Shown: in pieces, positions 40,139 to 48,640 of the stretch
Layout of the letters: every line of letters begins with the position of its first letter
How positions within the stretch are numbered: position 1 is the stretch's first letter
Translations under genes and position numbers: made by a program
The notes under the pieces: generated by a model
What the model saw: the letters and a program-made list of their open reading frames with translations, nothing else
Databases searched by the model: none
What the model was told of the DNA's origin: nothing
NCBI RefSeq assembly: GCF_036242395.1
Contig: NZ_CP108458.1
Location: 3,162,001 to 3,226,000, forward strand
Direction: 5' to 3'
DNA from: Kitasatospora sp. NBC_01266
Lineage (GTDB): Bacteria > Actinomycetota > Actinomycetes > Streptomycetales > Streptomycetaceae
Length of the DNA: 64,000 bases

Positions 40139-40363
40139 TCACGCCTCCCGGGCCGGGCGGTGCGCTGCGGCCCGGCTGCGGGCCAGGTCTGCGGTGATCC
40201 GGGTGTGCACGGTGCTCATCTCGGCCAGAGTGGCGTCGAGTTCGGCGGTGGTGGCGGCGCTTCCGGTGGTCACCTGGTGGTCGAGCTGCCGACCGAGGGC
40301 ACGCAGGTCGGCGCGGGCGGCAGCGCGGTCGAAGGGGGCGGGGGAGATGGGGGTGGCACTCAT
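40139..40363 (-). CDS. Small hypothetical protein
   Basis: A 74-residue Ala/Arg-rich, helix-prone protein (DRAAARADLRALGRQLDHQV), without signal peptide or known motif. The ATG has GAAGGA ten bases upstream. It is the last of three small minus-strand genes divergent from the XRE regulator, a layout common beside XRE/DUF397 pairs in Streptomyces. I do not recognise it. Confidence 0.5.
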   Translation of the reverse strand: MSATPISPAPFDRAAARADLRALGRQLDHQVTTGSAATTAELDATLAEMSTVHTRITADLARSRAAAHRPAREA

Positions 40364-40393
40364 GGTTCTGTCGTTCCTTCGGTTCTTCCGATC

Positions 40394-40612
40394 TCACCGG
40401 GGGAGGTTCAGGTCGGCTCGCGCGGAGCGCAGCCGCGTCCGGTGGACGTAGCGGCCGGCCCGTTCGAAGCCGTCCACGCAGTACGGGAGGGTCACGGGTC
40501 CGGTGTCGGTGGCGATCTGCGGGCCGGGGGCGATCAGGGTCTGCCGGTCGCAGCACGCGCACCAGCCGAACCGCCACTGATGCCGGGGCGGGAGCGCGAC
40601 GGGGGGCTTCAC
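40394..40612 (-). CDS. Small CxxC-containing hypothetical protein
   Basis: A 72-residue protein with WCACCDRQT near residue 17 and one more Cys in LPYCVDGF near 45. The paired Cys could bind zinc. Its ATG overlaps the upstream gene's stop by four bases (ATGA), so the two are coupled. The function is unknown; similar proteins are often found near XRE/DUF397 genes. Confidence 0.6.
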   Translation of the reverse strand: MKPPVALPPRHQWRFGWCACCDRQTLIAPGPQIATDTGPVTLPYCVDGFERAGRYVHRTRLRSARADLNLPR

Positions 40613-40860
40613 GCGGAGCCCTCGCGGGGGCGGACGGGGGCGCGAACGGCGCGCAACTCCGGCGCTTCGATGAGCGGTTGGATCTCACTCGCGGGGGTCT
40701 CCCACTCGCACCCGCCACCGGGCGGGCGGAGGAAGACGGTGGGGTGCTTGCCGAAGCCGGGGCCCATGTAGTGGCCGGTCAGGTGGTGTTTGGCGTCACG
40801 GACCAGCTCGTTGGGCTGGGGGGTGTAGAGGGTGGGTGGGGGTGTTCTGCGCGTGCTCAT
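40609..40860 (-). CDS. Small hypothetical protein
   Basis: An 83-residue basic protein starting STRRTPPPTLYTPQPNELVRDAK, with LTGHYMGPGF and a Gly-rich PPGGGCEWE stretch. No family recognised. ATG 40860 has GGAGAGGA at good spacing; an ATG six bases upstream is too close to it. It is first in the three-gene minus-strand unit and faces the XRE gene across about 106 bp. Confidence 0.6.
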   Translation of the reverse strand: MSTRRTPPPTLYTPQPNELVRDAKHHLTGHYMGPGFGKHPTVFLRPPGGGCEWETPASEIQPLIEAPELRAVRAPVRPREGSA

Positions 40861-40966
40861 GGCCATTCCTCTCCGTAGCGAACTGATTACAAGCATCGGC
40901 ATGCGGAGGTACGCTCACCAGGGCTTGAACCTTGACAAATCCTGCGCGTGGAAGGTTCGAACGATC

Positions 40967-41812
40967 ATGAACGAGCGCGAAACTGACCCGACGTCATCTC
41001 CCCAGACTCGCTTCGCCTCCGAGTTCCGCAGGTCACGGCGGGCCAAGGGCTGGTCGCAGGTCCAGACCGGCAAGCGCATGGGCTTCTCAAACACGCTGGT
41101 GTCGTACGTCGAACGGGGGAAGCGCCCTCCAACAAAGAACTTCGCCGTTAAAGCCGACGAAGCGTTCGGAACGGACGGGTTCTTCTTCGAGCTCTGGCGA
41201 AGGTACAGCCGCGCCGCGCTACTTGAGGGCATCGAGGAGTTCGCCGAGTGCGAGGGCCGGTGCCGACGCTTGCGGACGTTCGAACTCGGCGTGATCCCAG
41301 GTCTCTTCCAAGTGCCCAGCTACACCGCTGCCCTGGCTTTGGCAGCCGTCCAGCGGGGCAGCATCACCCAGGAGCAGGCGGACGAACGGATCGCTTATCT
41401 GGCGGCCCGTCAGCGGCGGGTACTCGATCAGAAGCGTCCACCGATCATCCACGCGGTCATGGACGAGAGCTGCCTAGTGCGGCCGGTGGGAGGCCTCAAC
41501 GTGATGGCTGAGCAGCTCCATCATCTTGAGGCGCTGGCGATCCGTCCGCACATCACGCTCCAAGTAGCACCGTTCAGCCTCGGGGAGCACAGGCCCTTCA
41601 CTCTCCCAGTGGTGCTGTTGTCACTGCCAGATCACACGGTTGTCGGCTACTCGGAGTCTCAACTGCGCGGCTACCTTGAGCGTGGGCGCGAGCCCATTGC
41701 CGCATGGGAGAGAGACTACGATCAGCTGCAAGTAGAGTCGCTGTCCAAGGCGGCTTCACTCACCAGGATCCGCGCTGTTCGGAAGGAACTTGAATGCTCC
41801 ACATCGACCTGA
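40967..41812 (+). CDS. XRE-family regulator paired with DUF397 proteins
   Basis: A 281-residue protein with an N-terminal helix-turn-helix (about residues 16-70, FRRSRRAKGWSQVQTGKRMGFSNTLVSYVERG) and a long C-terminal domain of the type found in WhiJ/Scr1-like Streptomyces regulators (PGLFQVPSYTAAL, DESCLVRPVGG, AWERDYDQL). These normally work with a DUF397 partner in development or antibiotic control, and some pairs behave like toxin-antitoxin systems. Its end overlaps the first DUF397 gene by 19 bases. Base composition and codon choice are less GC-biased than the neighbours, suggesting transfer. ATG 40967; GGTTCGAACG just upstream contains an 8-bp palindrome that could be an autoregulatory site. 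Confidence 0.88.
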   Translation: MNERETDPTSSPQTRFASEFRRSRRAKGWSQVQTGKRMGFSNTLVSYVERGKRPPTKNFAVKADEAFGTDGFFFELWRRYSRAALLEGIEEFAECEGRCRRLRTFELGVIPGLFQVPSYTAALALAAVQRGSITQEQADERIAYLAARQRRVLDQKRPPIIHAVMDESCLVRPVGGLNVMAEQLHHLEALAIRPHITLQVAPFSLGEHRPFTLPVVLLSLPDHTVVGYSESQLRGYLERGREPIAAWERDYDQLQVESLSKAASLTRIRAVRKELECSTST

Positions 41813-42009
41813 CCGACGCTCGGTGGGTGAAGTCGGGATACAGCGACAACGGCGGCAACTGCGTCGAGTGGGCTCCGGAGTTCGCTCCCCTCGGCTCCGT
41901 CCCCGTCCGCGACTCCAAGGACCCCCACGGCCCCGCCCTCGTCTTCACCACCGACGCCTGGCGCGCCTTCGCCCGCAGCACCGCCGCCGGCGAGTTCAAC
42001 ACCCGCTGA
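41794..42009 (+). CDS. DUF397 protein, copy 1
   Basis: A 71-residue protein with the DUF397 pattern: WVKSGYSDNGGNCVEWAP, VPVRDSKDPHGPALVF and a final WRAFARSTAAGEF. It overlaps the end of the XRE gene by 19 bases and is thus made with it. DUF397 proteins are small partners of XRE regulators in actinomycetes, probably binding them directly. Confidence 0.9.
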   Translation: MLHIDLTDARWVKSGYSDNGGNCVEWAPEFAPLGSVPVRDSKDPHGPALVFTTDAWRAFARSTAAGEFNTR

Positions 42010-42099
42010 TCAACGCACCACCAAGGCCCCGTCACTCCAGCCCGGAGCACGGGGCCAGCTCCATTCCCTGACCACTCGTCACATCAAGGAGCACCCCTC

Positions 42100-42306
42100 A
42101 TGACCCTTCACCTGCCCGCCCCCACCTGGCTCAAGTCCTCCCACAGCAACAACGGCGGCGACTGCATCGAGTGGGCCCCCAACCTCCCCCACCTCGTCCC
42201 CGTCCGCGACTCCAAGGACCCCCACGGCCCCGCCCTCACCTTCACCCCCGACGCCTGGCGCGCCTTCGCCCGCAGCACCGCCGCCGGCAGCCTCCGACCC
42301 GCCTAA
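42100..42306 (+). CDS. DUF397 protein, copy 2
   Basis: A 68-residue paralogue of the preceding gene, 90 bp downstream. The second half (VRDSKDPHGPAL and WRAFARSTAAG) is identical, while the N-terminus differs (TLHLPAPTWLKSSHSNNGGDCIEWAP). This is a tandem duplication that keeps the core and varies the front, so the two may differ in which XRE protein they bind. The ATG has AAGGAG upstream. Confidence 0.9.
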   Translation: MTLHLPAPTWLKSSHSNNGGDCIEWAPNLPHLVPVRDSKDPHGPALTFTPDAWRAFARSTAAGSLRPA

Positions 42307-42354
42307 CTGCTCCTCACCCCCAAGAGGCGAGGAGCACCCGGGCAACCGGTGGGA

Positions 42355-42897
42355 TCAGCTCAGCGCCTGCGTCCCCGAGCACTTCAGGGTGCCGGTGGCC
42401 TTGGCCGCGCCCCCGGTCATCTCGGTGATCGGCAGGTCGGTGAACTTGACGGTGTCAGCGGTGCGGCTGGCCGCCGCACCGACTGCGGACTGACCGCTCC
42501 AGACCTTGGGAGCGGTGGCATCGGGGACGGTCATCGTCAGCGAGAACTGCCCCGCACCGTCGAAGCCGATGACGACGGCCGGGCCGGTGCCGCTGCCGTC
42601 GTCGGCCGTGCCGGACATGGTCAGCTTGCCGGACGGGGACTTCTCGCCCAGGCAGGCCACCGTGGTGAAGTGGTAGGTGCTCCCCGCGGACAGCGTGATG
42701 GTGCCGCTGCCCCCGATACCGTCACCGGGCACCCCGGACGGCTTCGCAGCGGTGCCGCCTCCCGCAGCGGCACCGTTGGCGGGTGCCGCCTGGGCGCCCT
42801 TCGCGGGGGTGGAGGTGCTGGTGGATCCGCAGCCGGCGACCAGGAGGATGGAGAGGCCGGCAAGAGCGACAATTGACATACGATCAGTTCTCATCAT
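42355..42897 (-). CDS. Exported lipoprotein (LpqH-like)
   Basis: A 180-residue lipoprotein. The signal peptide ends in the lipobox LVAGC (Cys at residue 23), followed by a Ser/Thr/Ala/Gly-rich tether (24-60) and a small beta-rich domain with two Cys (VACLGE and LKCSGT) that may bond. General shape resembles LpqH-type actinobacterial surface lipoproteins. Role unknown. It is convergent with the second DUF397 gene. ATG 42897 or 42894 can serve as start. Confidence 0.78.
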   Translation of the reverse strand: MMRTDRMSIVALAGLSILLVAGCGSTSTSTPAKGAQAAPANGAAAGGGTAAKPSGVPGDGIGGSGTITLSAGSTYHFTTVACLGEKSPSGKLTMSGTADDGSGTGPAVVIGFDGAGQFSLTMTVPDATAPKVWSGQSAVGAAASRTADTVKFTDLPITEMTGGAAKATGTLKCSGTQALS

Positions 42898-43008
42898 GAG
42901 CGGACTCTAATGGTCAGCTCAGACATACGTGTTATCGGCTCATCCCGGCACCGCACCCGCCCGTCAGTGCCACCGCCGACGCCTCCCGCCGACGCCCGCC
43001 GCCCGCCC

Positions 43009-43503
43009 CTACCGCGCCGCCGAGCCCTCCCACACCGGGCTGGACAGGAAGTGGTTGTCGAAGCGCTCCTGCGTGTCCAGCAGCTCCTGCCGGTCGGCCA
43101 GACCGCGCTGGATCCGGTCGAGCAGCCGGAAGTACTCGAAGCGGTCGGCACCCGGCATCACGAAGAGCATGTCCACCCCGATGTCGGCCGGAGTGCGGAA
43201 GGCGTGCGCCAACCCCGGTGGCACCAGCAGGAAATCGCCCTCCCGGGCCGTCACGATCTGCTCGCCGACCAGCACGTCCAGCCCGCCCTCCAGGACGAAG
43301 AAGATCTCCGACGAACGGCGGTGCAGGTGCGGCGTCGCGCCGGCCGTACCCTTCGCCATCTTGGCGCGGATGGCGCTCAGCGCCCCACCGGTGTCGCCGC
43401 CGTCGGCCAGCAGCCGCATGGTGAAACCGGCGCTGCCGAGCTGCTCCATCTCGCTCGCGCGCATCAGGACGGGCTCGATGGCGTTCGGGTCGATCGCGGT
43501 CAT
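43009..43503 (-). CDS. Cupin-domain protein
   Basis: A 164-residue single-domain cupin. Motif 1 is HLHRRSSEIFFVLEG (two His and a Glu as metal ligands, near residues 60-75), and motif 2 is GDFLLVPPGLAHAF near 93-106. Cupins of this size bind a metal and act as dioxygenases, isomerases or ligand sensors; which applies here is not clear. ATG 43503 follows AGGAG at eight bases. It is divergent from lectin copy 2. Confidence 0.85.
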   Translation of the reverse strand: MTAIDPNAIEPVLMRASEMEQLGSAGFTMRLLADGGDTGGALSAIRAKMAKGTAGATPHLHRRSSEIFFVLEGGLDVLVGEQIVTAREGDFLLVPPGLAHAFRTPADIGVDMLFVMPGADRFEYFRLLDRIQRGLADRQELLDTQERFDNHFLSSPVWEGSAAR

Positions 43504-43618
43504 GGGTGACACTCCTCGGATTGCGGACCTCTCCCCCAGATGATCGCCGGGACACCCGATCCGTGACATCACCGCAACTCTGGCCCGAACAGCGGTCCCT
43601 GACCAACTGCCAGTAGGC

Positions 43619-44214
43619 GATACGCCCACGATACGACGCTCTCGGATGCTTGGGCCTGCCAACACGGCATCAGTTCGTTCGCTGGGAAGGAAGCAACACA
43701 TGACCGCTCGTACCCGGCAGCGCGTGCGTCGCGCCGTCACCAAGGCCACCCTGGTCGGCACCGCCGTCGCCGCCGCACTGAGCCTCACCGCCACCGGGGC
43801 CAACGCCACCGTCGGCGCCGGCATCCAGACCGCGACCTTCACCCTCGCGCAGGGCAACTGGTCCAGCAACTACTACACCTACAACGCCAACAACGGCTAC
43901 GAGATCATTCTCCAGGCCGACGGCAACTTCGTGCTCTACAACGGCAACGGCACAGCCCTCTGGGCAAGCGGCACCGACGGCAAGGGCGTCACCCAGCTCG
44001 ACTGGTCGCAGTCGGGCTACGTCAAGCTGCTGAACAGCTCCAACGGCGTCGTCTGCACCCTGGGCGCCCTCAGCCCGGCCCCCGGCGGCCAGGCCGTGCT
44101 GCAGAACGACGGCAACTTCGTCTTCTACAACACCGCCGGCAACGCCACCTGGGCCACCAACACCTACAACGGCCAGCAGGGCAACCTCGACTACTGCTAC
44201 ACCTGATCGGCGCC
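43619..44214 (+). repeat. Duplicated lectin block, copy 2
   Basis: The partner of 35987-36582, offset by exactly 7,632 bp along its whole length, with about nine substitutions and no indel. Four or five of the changes are clustered around residues 60-78 of the lectin. Confidence 0.9.
43700..44206 (+). CDS. Secreted bulb-type lectin-like protein, copy 2
   Basis: A 168-residue exported lectin, identical to the gene at 36068-36574 except for three residues: Thr for Ala in the signal peptide (ATLVG), Tyr for Ala in SSNYYTYN, and Ala for Thr in LQADGN. Both QxDxNxVxY-type sugar motifs remain, although the first reads LQADGNFVLYN. Promoter region and GGAAGGA ribosome site are the same as in copy 1, so both should be expressed alike. 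Downstream flanks differ: copy 2 ends at a 27-bp perfect hairpin. Confidence 0.87.
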   Translation: MTARTRQRVRRAVTKATLVGTAVAAALSLTATGANATVGAGIQTATFTLAQGNWSSNYYTYNANNGYEIILQADGNFVLYNGNGTALWASGTDGKGVTQLDWSQSGYVKLLNSSNGVVCTLGALSPAPGGQAVLQNDGNFVFYNTAGNATWATNTYNGQQGNLDYCYT

Positions 44215-44253
44215 AGACCCGGAGGACGATCTCCACGGAGCACCGGGCAGTCG

Positions 44254-44310
44254 GCGAAGCACCGAGAAGCCCCCCGCCCTCGAAGGGCGGGGGGCTTCTC
44301 GGTGCTTCGC
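44254..44310. terminator. Perfect 27-bp-stem hairpin
   Basis: A 57-base inverted repeat: 27 bp per arm, no mismatch, loop CGA. It lies between the convergent lectin copy 2 and the DUF2142 gene. Length and perfection far exceed a normal terminator, though bidirectional termination is the simplest role. Confidence 0.8.
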
Positions 44311-44320
44311 GGGCTCGGCG

Positions 44321-45910
44321 TCAGTTGCGCACCAGGAGCCGGCGCGCGTGAGCGCGGCGGCCCGGCTCCGCCTGACCCTCGGCGCGGGCGCCGTCCTCGA
44401 TCTTGCGCTCGGGAACCATCAGTATGACCAGCTCCGCGCCGAGCGCCAGCGCGTACAGCGCGAACCAGAGCATCCAGGTGCCCGGCGGGTTCCAGGCGGC
44501 CGAGTGAGTCAGCAGGCTTCGGCCGCTTCCCACCACATAGCGCCGCAGCACCCAGAAGAAGGCGCACAGGTTGATGCCGGTCAGCACCGAGCCGCAGATG
44601 ATGGCCAGCCTGCGCCACGGAAGGCTGCTCTCCGGTGCCCGCTTCGCGCAGATCATCGCCGCCAGGATCGGGAGCCCGGCCGCGACGGCCAGGATGTACC
44701 GGCCCTGCCAGATCAGTCCGACCGAGTTGATCTCCATGACCTGCGCGGCCACCGGGATCGCGACGATGCCGACGTAGATCCCCAGCAGGCCCACCGACTC
44801 GCGCAGCTTGCCGAAGCACAGCGCGAGGAGCGAGAGCAGGGCCGCGATGGCGATCCAGAACCAGAGGGTGACCGCGGGCCCGGGGGTGTCCAGCCAGCCG
44901 AAGTTGTTGATCATCTGAGCGGTGTAGTCGGGGGTGTTGTCAAGCACCAGCGTGGCCGCGGCCATCGGCCCGTAGTGCTGGTCCACCTTCAGGTAGCTGT
45001 GGTCCGGGTGGGTCAGTGCCCAGACCATTCCGAGCGCCGACGCCACCAGCAGCGCTCCGGCCGTGAACCAGGCCGCCCGCTCGCGCAGCAGCTGCCTGAT
45101 CGCCCCGCGCTCGGCGACCAGCGCCGCGGTCACCACCGCCACACCGAGCCAGCCCATGCCCAGCGGTCTGACGTTGACCAGGATCGAACCCGCCACGGCG
45201 ACCCGCAGGAGCCGCCGCTTGAGCAGCGCCCGGTCGGGGCTCATCAGCAGGGAGAGCAGGCCTACCCACACCACCACACTGGACGTGGCCTCGACGCCGT
45301 TCGGATTGACCACACCGCTCAGGAAGAACGTCATCGGCACGGCCGCCGTGACCAGCCCGAGCATGACGAGGGACCTTCGGCGCCATTCCGCGGCCGTGAC
45401 CACCGCGCTCGCCAGCAGCGCGGCGTTGAAGGCAGCGGAGGCCAGCCGCATCAGGTAGACCGTGGTGTCACCGGACGAGAAGAGGCTCGGCCAGCCGACG
45501 GCCAGGTAGTACATCGGGTTGTAGCGTCCGGCCGCGGTGCTGACCTGGACGATCTTCTCCGAGTTGCCGACCGGCGGCGCACAGGCCGCCGACCGCCAAT
45601 CGAGCTGCACGTAGCACTGGTTGAGGTCGCGCAGCCCGGCGTACCACTGCGGCAGCTGGGCCCCGGTCTCCGAGAAGGCCGTTTCCTGGTTGTGGACCTT
45701 CTGCCACAGGAAGACCTCGGGGCCGTTGAACTGGCCCCGGACCACCGCCGCCGCCCGCACGATGTGGGCGGGCTCGTCCGGCGAGGCGGTCATCGGGGTG
45801 GCCATCGACCAGGCGCCGGCGAGGGCGAAGAACACGATGAAGGCGACTCCCCAGAGGCGCCTGGGGGTGCGCACGAGGCCCGCACCCAACCGCTTGAAAT
45901 TCTCTGTCAC
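44321..45910 (-). CDS. DUF2142-family membrane protein
   Basis: A 529-residue integral membrane protein. After a short cytoplasmic start comes TM1 (about 20-38), then an extracytoplasmic loop with TASPDEPAHIVRAAAVVRGQ. The DEPAHI motif is typical of DUF2142 proteins, which look like GT-C-type glycosyltransferases with the acidic pair in the first loop. About eleven more hydrophobic segments follow. It probably transfers a sugar from a lipid carrier outside the membrane, in cell-wall or exopolysaccharide synthesis, but the family is uncharacterised. GTG 45910 has GAGGA ten bases upstream. Confidence 0.8.
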   Translation of the reverse strand: MTENFKRLGAGLVRTPRRLWGVAFIVFFALAGAWSMATPMTASPDEPAHIVRAAAVVRGQFNGPEVFLWQKVHNQETAFSETGAQLPQWYAGLRDLNQCYVQLDWRSAACAPPVGNSEKIVQVSTAAGRYNPMYYLAVGWPSLFSSGDTTVYLMRLASAAFNAALLASAVVTAAEWRRRSLVMLGLVTAAVPMTFFLSGVVNPNGVEATSSVVVWVGLLSLLMSPDRALLKRRLLRVAVAGSILVNVRPLGMGWLGVAVVTAALVAERGAIRQLLRERAAWFTAGALLVASALGMVWALTHPDHSYLKVDQHYGPMAAATLVLDNTPDYTAQMINNFGWLDTPGPAVTLWFWIAIAALLSLLALCFGKLRESVGLLGIYVGIVAIPVAAQVMEINSVGLIWQGRYILAVAAGLPILAAMICAKRAPESSLPWRRLAIICGSVLTGINLCAFFWVLRRYVVGSGRSLLTHSAAWNPPGTWMLWFALYALALGAELVILMVPERKIEDGARAEGQAEPGRRAHARRLLVRN

Positions 45911-46327
45911 CCTGAAGCAGTCCTCATACCATGCGCGCGGCGATATCTGACTCGGGACATGACGGCACCGACAGCGGCGCAACACCATCGGATGGCCGTA
46001 CGGTGCGAAACCCGACCCCCAGAACCGGGCTGGGATGTCCTCTGGCGACCTAGCACCTCCGACGCATCCTATGGCTTGCCCACTGCGGCTTCTGCACGAG
46101 ATACCCCCCTCGTCGGCAGGTCGGCACAAATCCCTGCGCTGAGTGACCGGACGACTTCTCTCTGTGCACAGTGGATCGTCGCTCCGCACGGGTTTCGTTG
46201 GCCCCCGCGGCGGGTGCCGCAACACCGCGGGACGGGCCCGGCGGCAGCCGGACGTGTCAGGGCGGGCCGTTCGCTCCGGAGCCCCGGGGTGAACGGCCCG
46301 CCCTGGCGTTGTCACGTCGGCGTTCGG
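45911..46327. other. 417-bp gene-free stretch
   Basis: This stretch lies between the DUF2142 start and the phospholipase stop and holds no convincing gene. It contains a CTGTGCACAG palindrome at 46162-46171, likely promoter DNA for the DUF2142 gene, and the phospholipase terminator listed separately. Confidence 0.6.
46258..46305. terminator. Terminator of the phospholipase C gene
   Basis: A perfect 15-bp stem (CAGGGCGGGCCGTTC and its complement) around an 18-base loop, 23 bp past the phospholipase stop on the minus strand. Confidence 0.75.
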
Positions 46328-48391
46328 TCAGCCGGTGACGCTGGTGGCCCCTGTCTCCAGGTGACCGGTGAAGCGCTGCGAGAAGCCGGCGTCGGCGTTC
46401 ACCGTCACGGTGAAGTCGTACCAGCCGTTGTTGTAGCTGACGGCGTTGAAGTAGTCGCTGGCGCTCTGGCCGGCCGCGACGGTGTAGGTCCAGGGGCCGT
46501 CGGTGCGGTAGTTGTTCGAGGTGATGGTGAAGGTCACCGAGCTGGTGCCGTTGTTGGCGAGCTCGAACCAGACGGCCAGGTCACCGGTGTCCGGGGAGGC
46601 CGCGTAGGAGGCGGTCACCAGCAGGTTCTTGCCCGCCTTGGTGGTGTCGCCCTGGAAGCGGCGCAGGAAGCGGTTGGGGCCGATCACGCTCAGGTCGTAG
46701 GGGCCGCTGCCGTAGCCGGCGCCGCAGTTGAAGAAGTCGCTGGTGGTGCTGCCGGGGGCGATCGTGTACTGCCACGGGCCGCCGCTGCGGTAGGCGTTGA
46801 CGTAGGCGGCGAAGTGGGTGGTCTGCGAGCCGTCGTTGTCCATCTTCAGCCAGACCTTCATCACCGAGGAGCTGTCCAGCTCCAGGTGGTCCAGGTTGGC
46901 GTTCGGCTGGTAGGGCAGCGCGCGGGCCGGACGGGTGCCGGACTCCTGGGCGGGCAGCGCGTTGTCGGTCGGCGAGGGATTGCCCAGCGGGCCGCAGGTG
47001 GCCAGGCCGATGGTCTGCGAGGTGTCGGGCAGCGCGGGCATCCCGTAGACCGGGTTGGCGAAGTCGAAGACGCTGGTCAGGTCACCGCTGACACCGCGCC
47101 GCCAGTCGCTGATGTTCACGCAGTTGGCCGGCGTGCCCTGCGCCGCCGTCCAGACCTCCAGGAAGCGCAGCACCGAAGTGTGGTCGAAGACCTGGGAGTT
47201 GACCCAGCCGCCGCGGCTCCAGGGCGAGATGGCGATCAGCGGGACCCGGAAGCCCATGCCGATGTTGGTCGAGCTGTAGAACTCGCCGGCGGTGCCGGCG
47301 GGGGCGACCGGCGGCGGCACGTGGTCGAAGAAGCCGTCGTTCTCGTCGTAGTTGAGCAGCAGGATGGTCGAGTTGAACACGTTGGGGTCCGCGTTCAGCG
47401 CGTTCATCACCAGGTGCACGAAGTGCGCGCCGTCCTCGGGGGTGGCGTACGGGTGCTCCGAGGACTGCTGGTCGGCGACCACCCAGGAGACCTGCGGCAG
47501 CGTGCCGGCCAGCACGTCGGCCTGGATCGCGGCGGCGATGTCGTCGGGGGTGCGGCCGGTGACCTTCGGTACCGAGCCCATGCCCTTGACCGCGAGGTCG
47601 CTGCCGGCCGGGGCGCCGGCGAACTGCTTGAAGTAGGCCAGGGCGTTGTCGCCGAAGTTGTCGGCGGCGTTCTGGTAGACCTTCCAGCTGTAGCCGGCGT
47701 TCTCCAGCGCCTCGGCGTAGGTCTGCCAGCCCAGGCCCGACTCGGAGCCGCCGTCGTAGGCCGGGCCGCCGGCGGTGCCGTTCGGGTCGATCATGCCGGA
47801 CCAGTGGTACGTGCGGTTGGGGCCGGTCGCGCTCAGCACCGAGCAGTGGTAGGCGTCGCAGATGGTCCAGTTGTCGGCCAGCGCGTAGTGGAACGGGATG
47901 TCCGAGCGCTGCAGGTGGCCCAGGGTGCGCACGGTGCCCTTGGCGGACACCCAGGAGTCCATCTTGCCGCCGTTCCAGGCCTTGTGCTGGTCGGACCAGG
48001 CGTGCGCGAGGTCGCCGTTGCACTGGGCGGTGGTCTCCGGGCTCGAACCGGGGCCGGTGGCGGCGGGGTTGAAGGCCCAGGGGTACTGGCGGGCGGAGGC
48101 GCTGTTGGGCTGGTTGAAGACGCTGTAGCCGCCGGCGATCTGGATCGCGCTGCGGTCGGCGAAACCGCGCACGCCCCGCAGGGTGCCGAAGTAGTGGTCG
48201 AAGCTGCGGTTCTCCTGCATCAGGATCACGATGTGCTGGGCGTCGGTGATGGTGCCCGTGGTGCTGAGCTGCGCGGTGCTCTTGGTGGTGGCCGCCGGCG
48301 CGGCGTCCGCGCCGACCGTCCCGGCCACCGCGACGCCTGCCGCGACACTGGCCGACGCCGCCATGAACGTCCTGCGACTGAGCTCTGTCAT
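46328..48391 (-). CDS. Tat-exported phosphocholine-type phospholipase C
   Basis: A 687-residue extracellular phosphoesterase. The N-terminus TELSRRTFMAA is a twin-arginine signal, followed by an Ala-rich hydrophobic core. The catalytic domain (about 45-480) opens with IVILMQENRSFDHYFGTLRGVRGF, the family signature, and includes DENDGFFDHVPPP. Two repeated C-terminal beta domains (about 520-600 and 605-685; each with GPWxYTI/VA and a FNxxxYxxGxYDxxV motif) are the DUF756 pair typical of these enzymes. It cleaves phospholipid head groups and may release phosphate. ATG 48391 is chosen for the Tat motif. Confidence 0.93.
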   Translation of the reverse strand: MTELSRRTFMAASASVAAGVAVAGTVGADAAPAATTKSTAQLSTTGTITDAQHIVILMQENRSFDHYFGTLRGVRGFADRSAIQIAGGYSVFNQPNSASARQYPWAFNPAATGPGSSPETTAQCNGDLAHAWSDQHKAWNGGKMDSWVSAKGTVRTLGHLQRSDIPFHYALADNWTICDAYHCSVLSATGPNRTYHWSGMIDPNGTAGGPAYDGGSESGLGWQTYAEALENAGYSWKVYQNAADNFGDNALAYFKQFAGAPAGSDLAVKGMGSVPKVTGRTPDDIAAAIQADVLAGTLPQVSWVVADQQSSEHPYATPEDGAHFVHLVMNALNADPNVFNSTILLLNYDENDGFFDHVPPPVAPAGTAGEFYSSTNIGMGFRVPLIAISPWSRGGWVNSQVFDHTSVLRFLEVWTAAQGTPANCVNISDWRRGVSGDLTSVFDFANPVYGMPALPDTSQTIGLATCGPLGNPSPTDNALPAQESGTRPARALPYQPNANLDHLELDSSSVMKVWLKMDNDGSQTTHFAAYVNAYRSGGPWQYTIAPGSTTSDFFNCGAGYGSGPYDLSVIGPNRFLRRFQGDTTKAGKNLLVTASYAASPDTGDLAVWFELANNGTSSVTFTITSNNYRTDGPWTYTVAAGQSASDYFNAVSYNNGWYDFTVTVNADAGFSQRFTGHLETGATSVTG

Positions 48392-48640
48392 CCGGATCGC
48401 CAAACCCTTCGGTGTCGCCGCACCTGGCGGCTGCCGGCGCACCGGCGACTGCCGGGCACCTCGGCCCTGTCCGCACGTTGGGTCGATCAGACGCTGGGTT
48501 GTCCATACAACGTGGGCCGCGCACATCGTGGCCCACCCGGGCCGCAGGCGCCAGGGTCTTGCACCGAGGCTTGTCGGACTGTTCGCTGCCCGGTCAGCGA
48601 ACGACCGGCAGGTGAACGGCGGGCCGCATCGGGTTGGCGA

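Noticed and set aside
35987..44214. The lectin repeats as ends of a composite transposon
   Set aside because: The repeats contain only the lectin gene. There is no transposase, terminal inverted repeat or target duplication.
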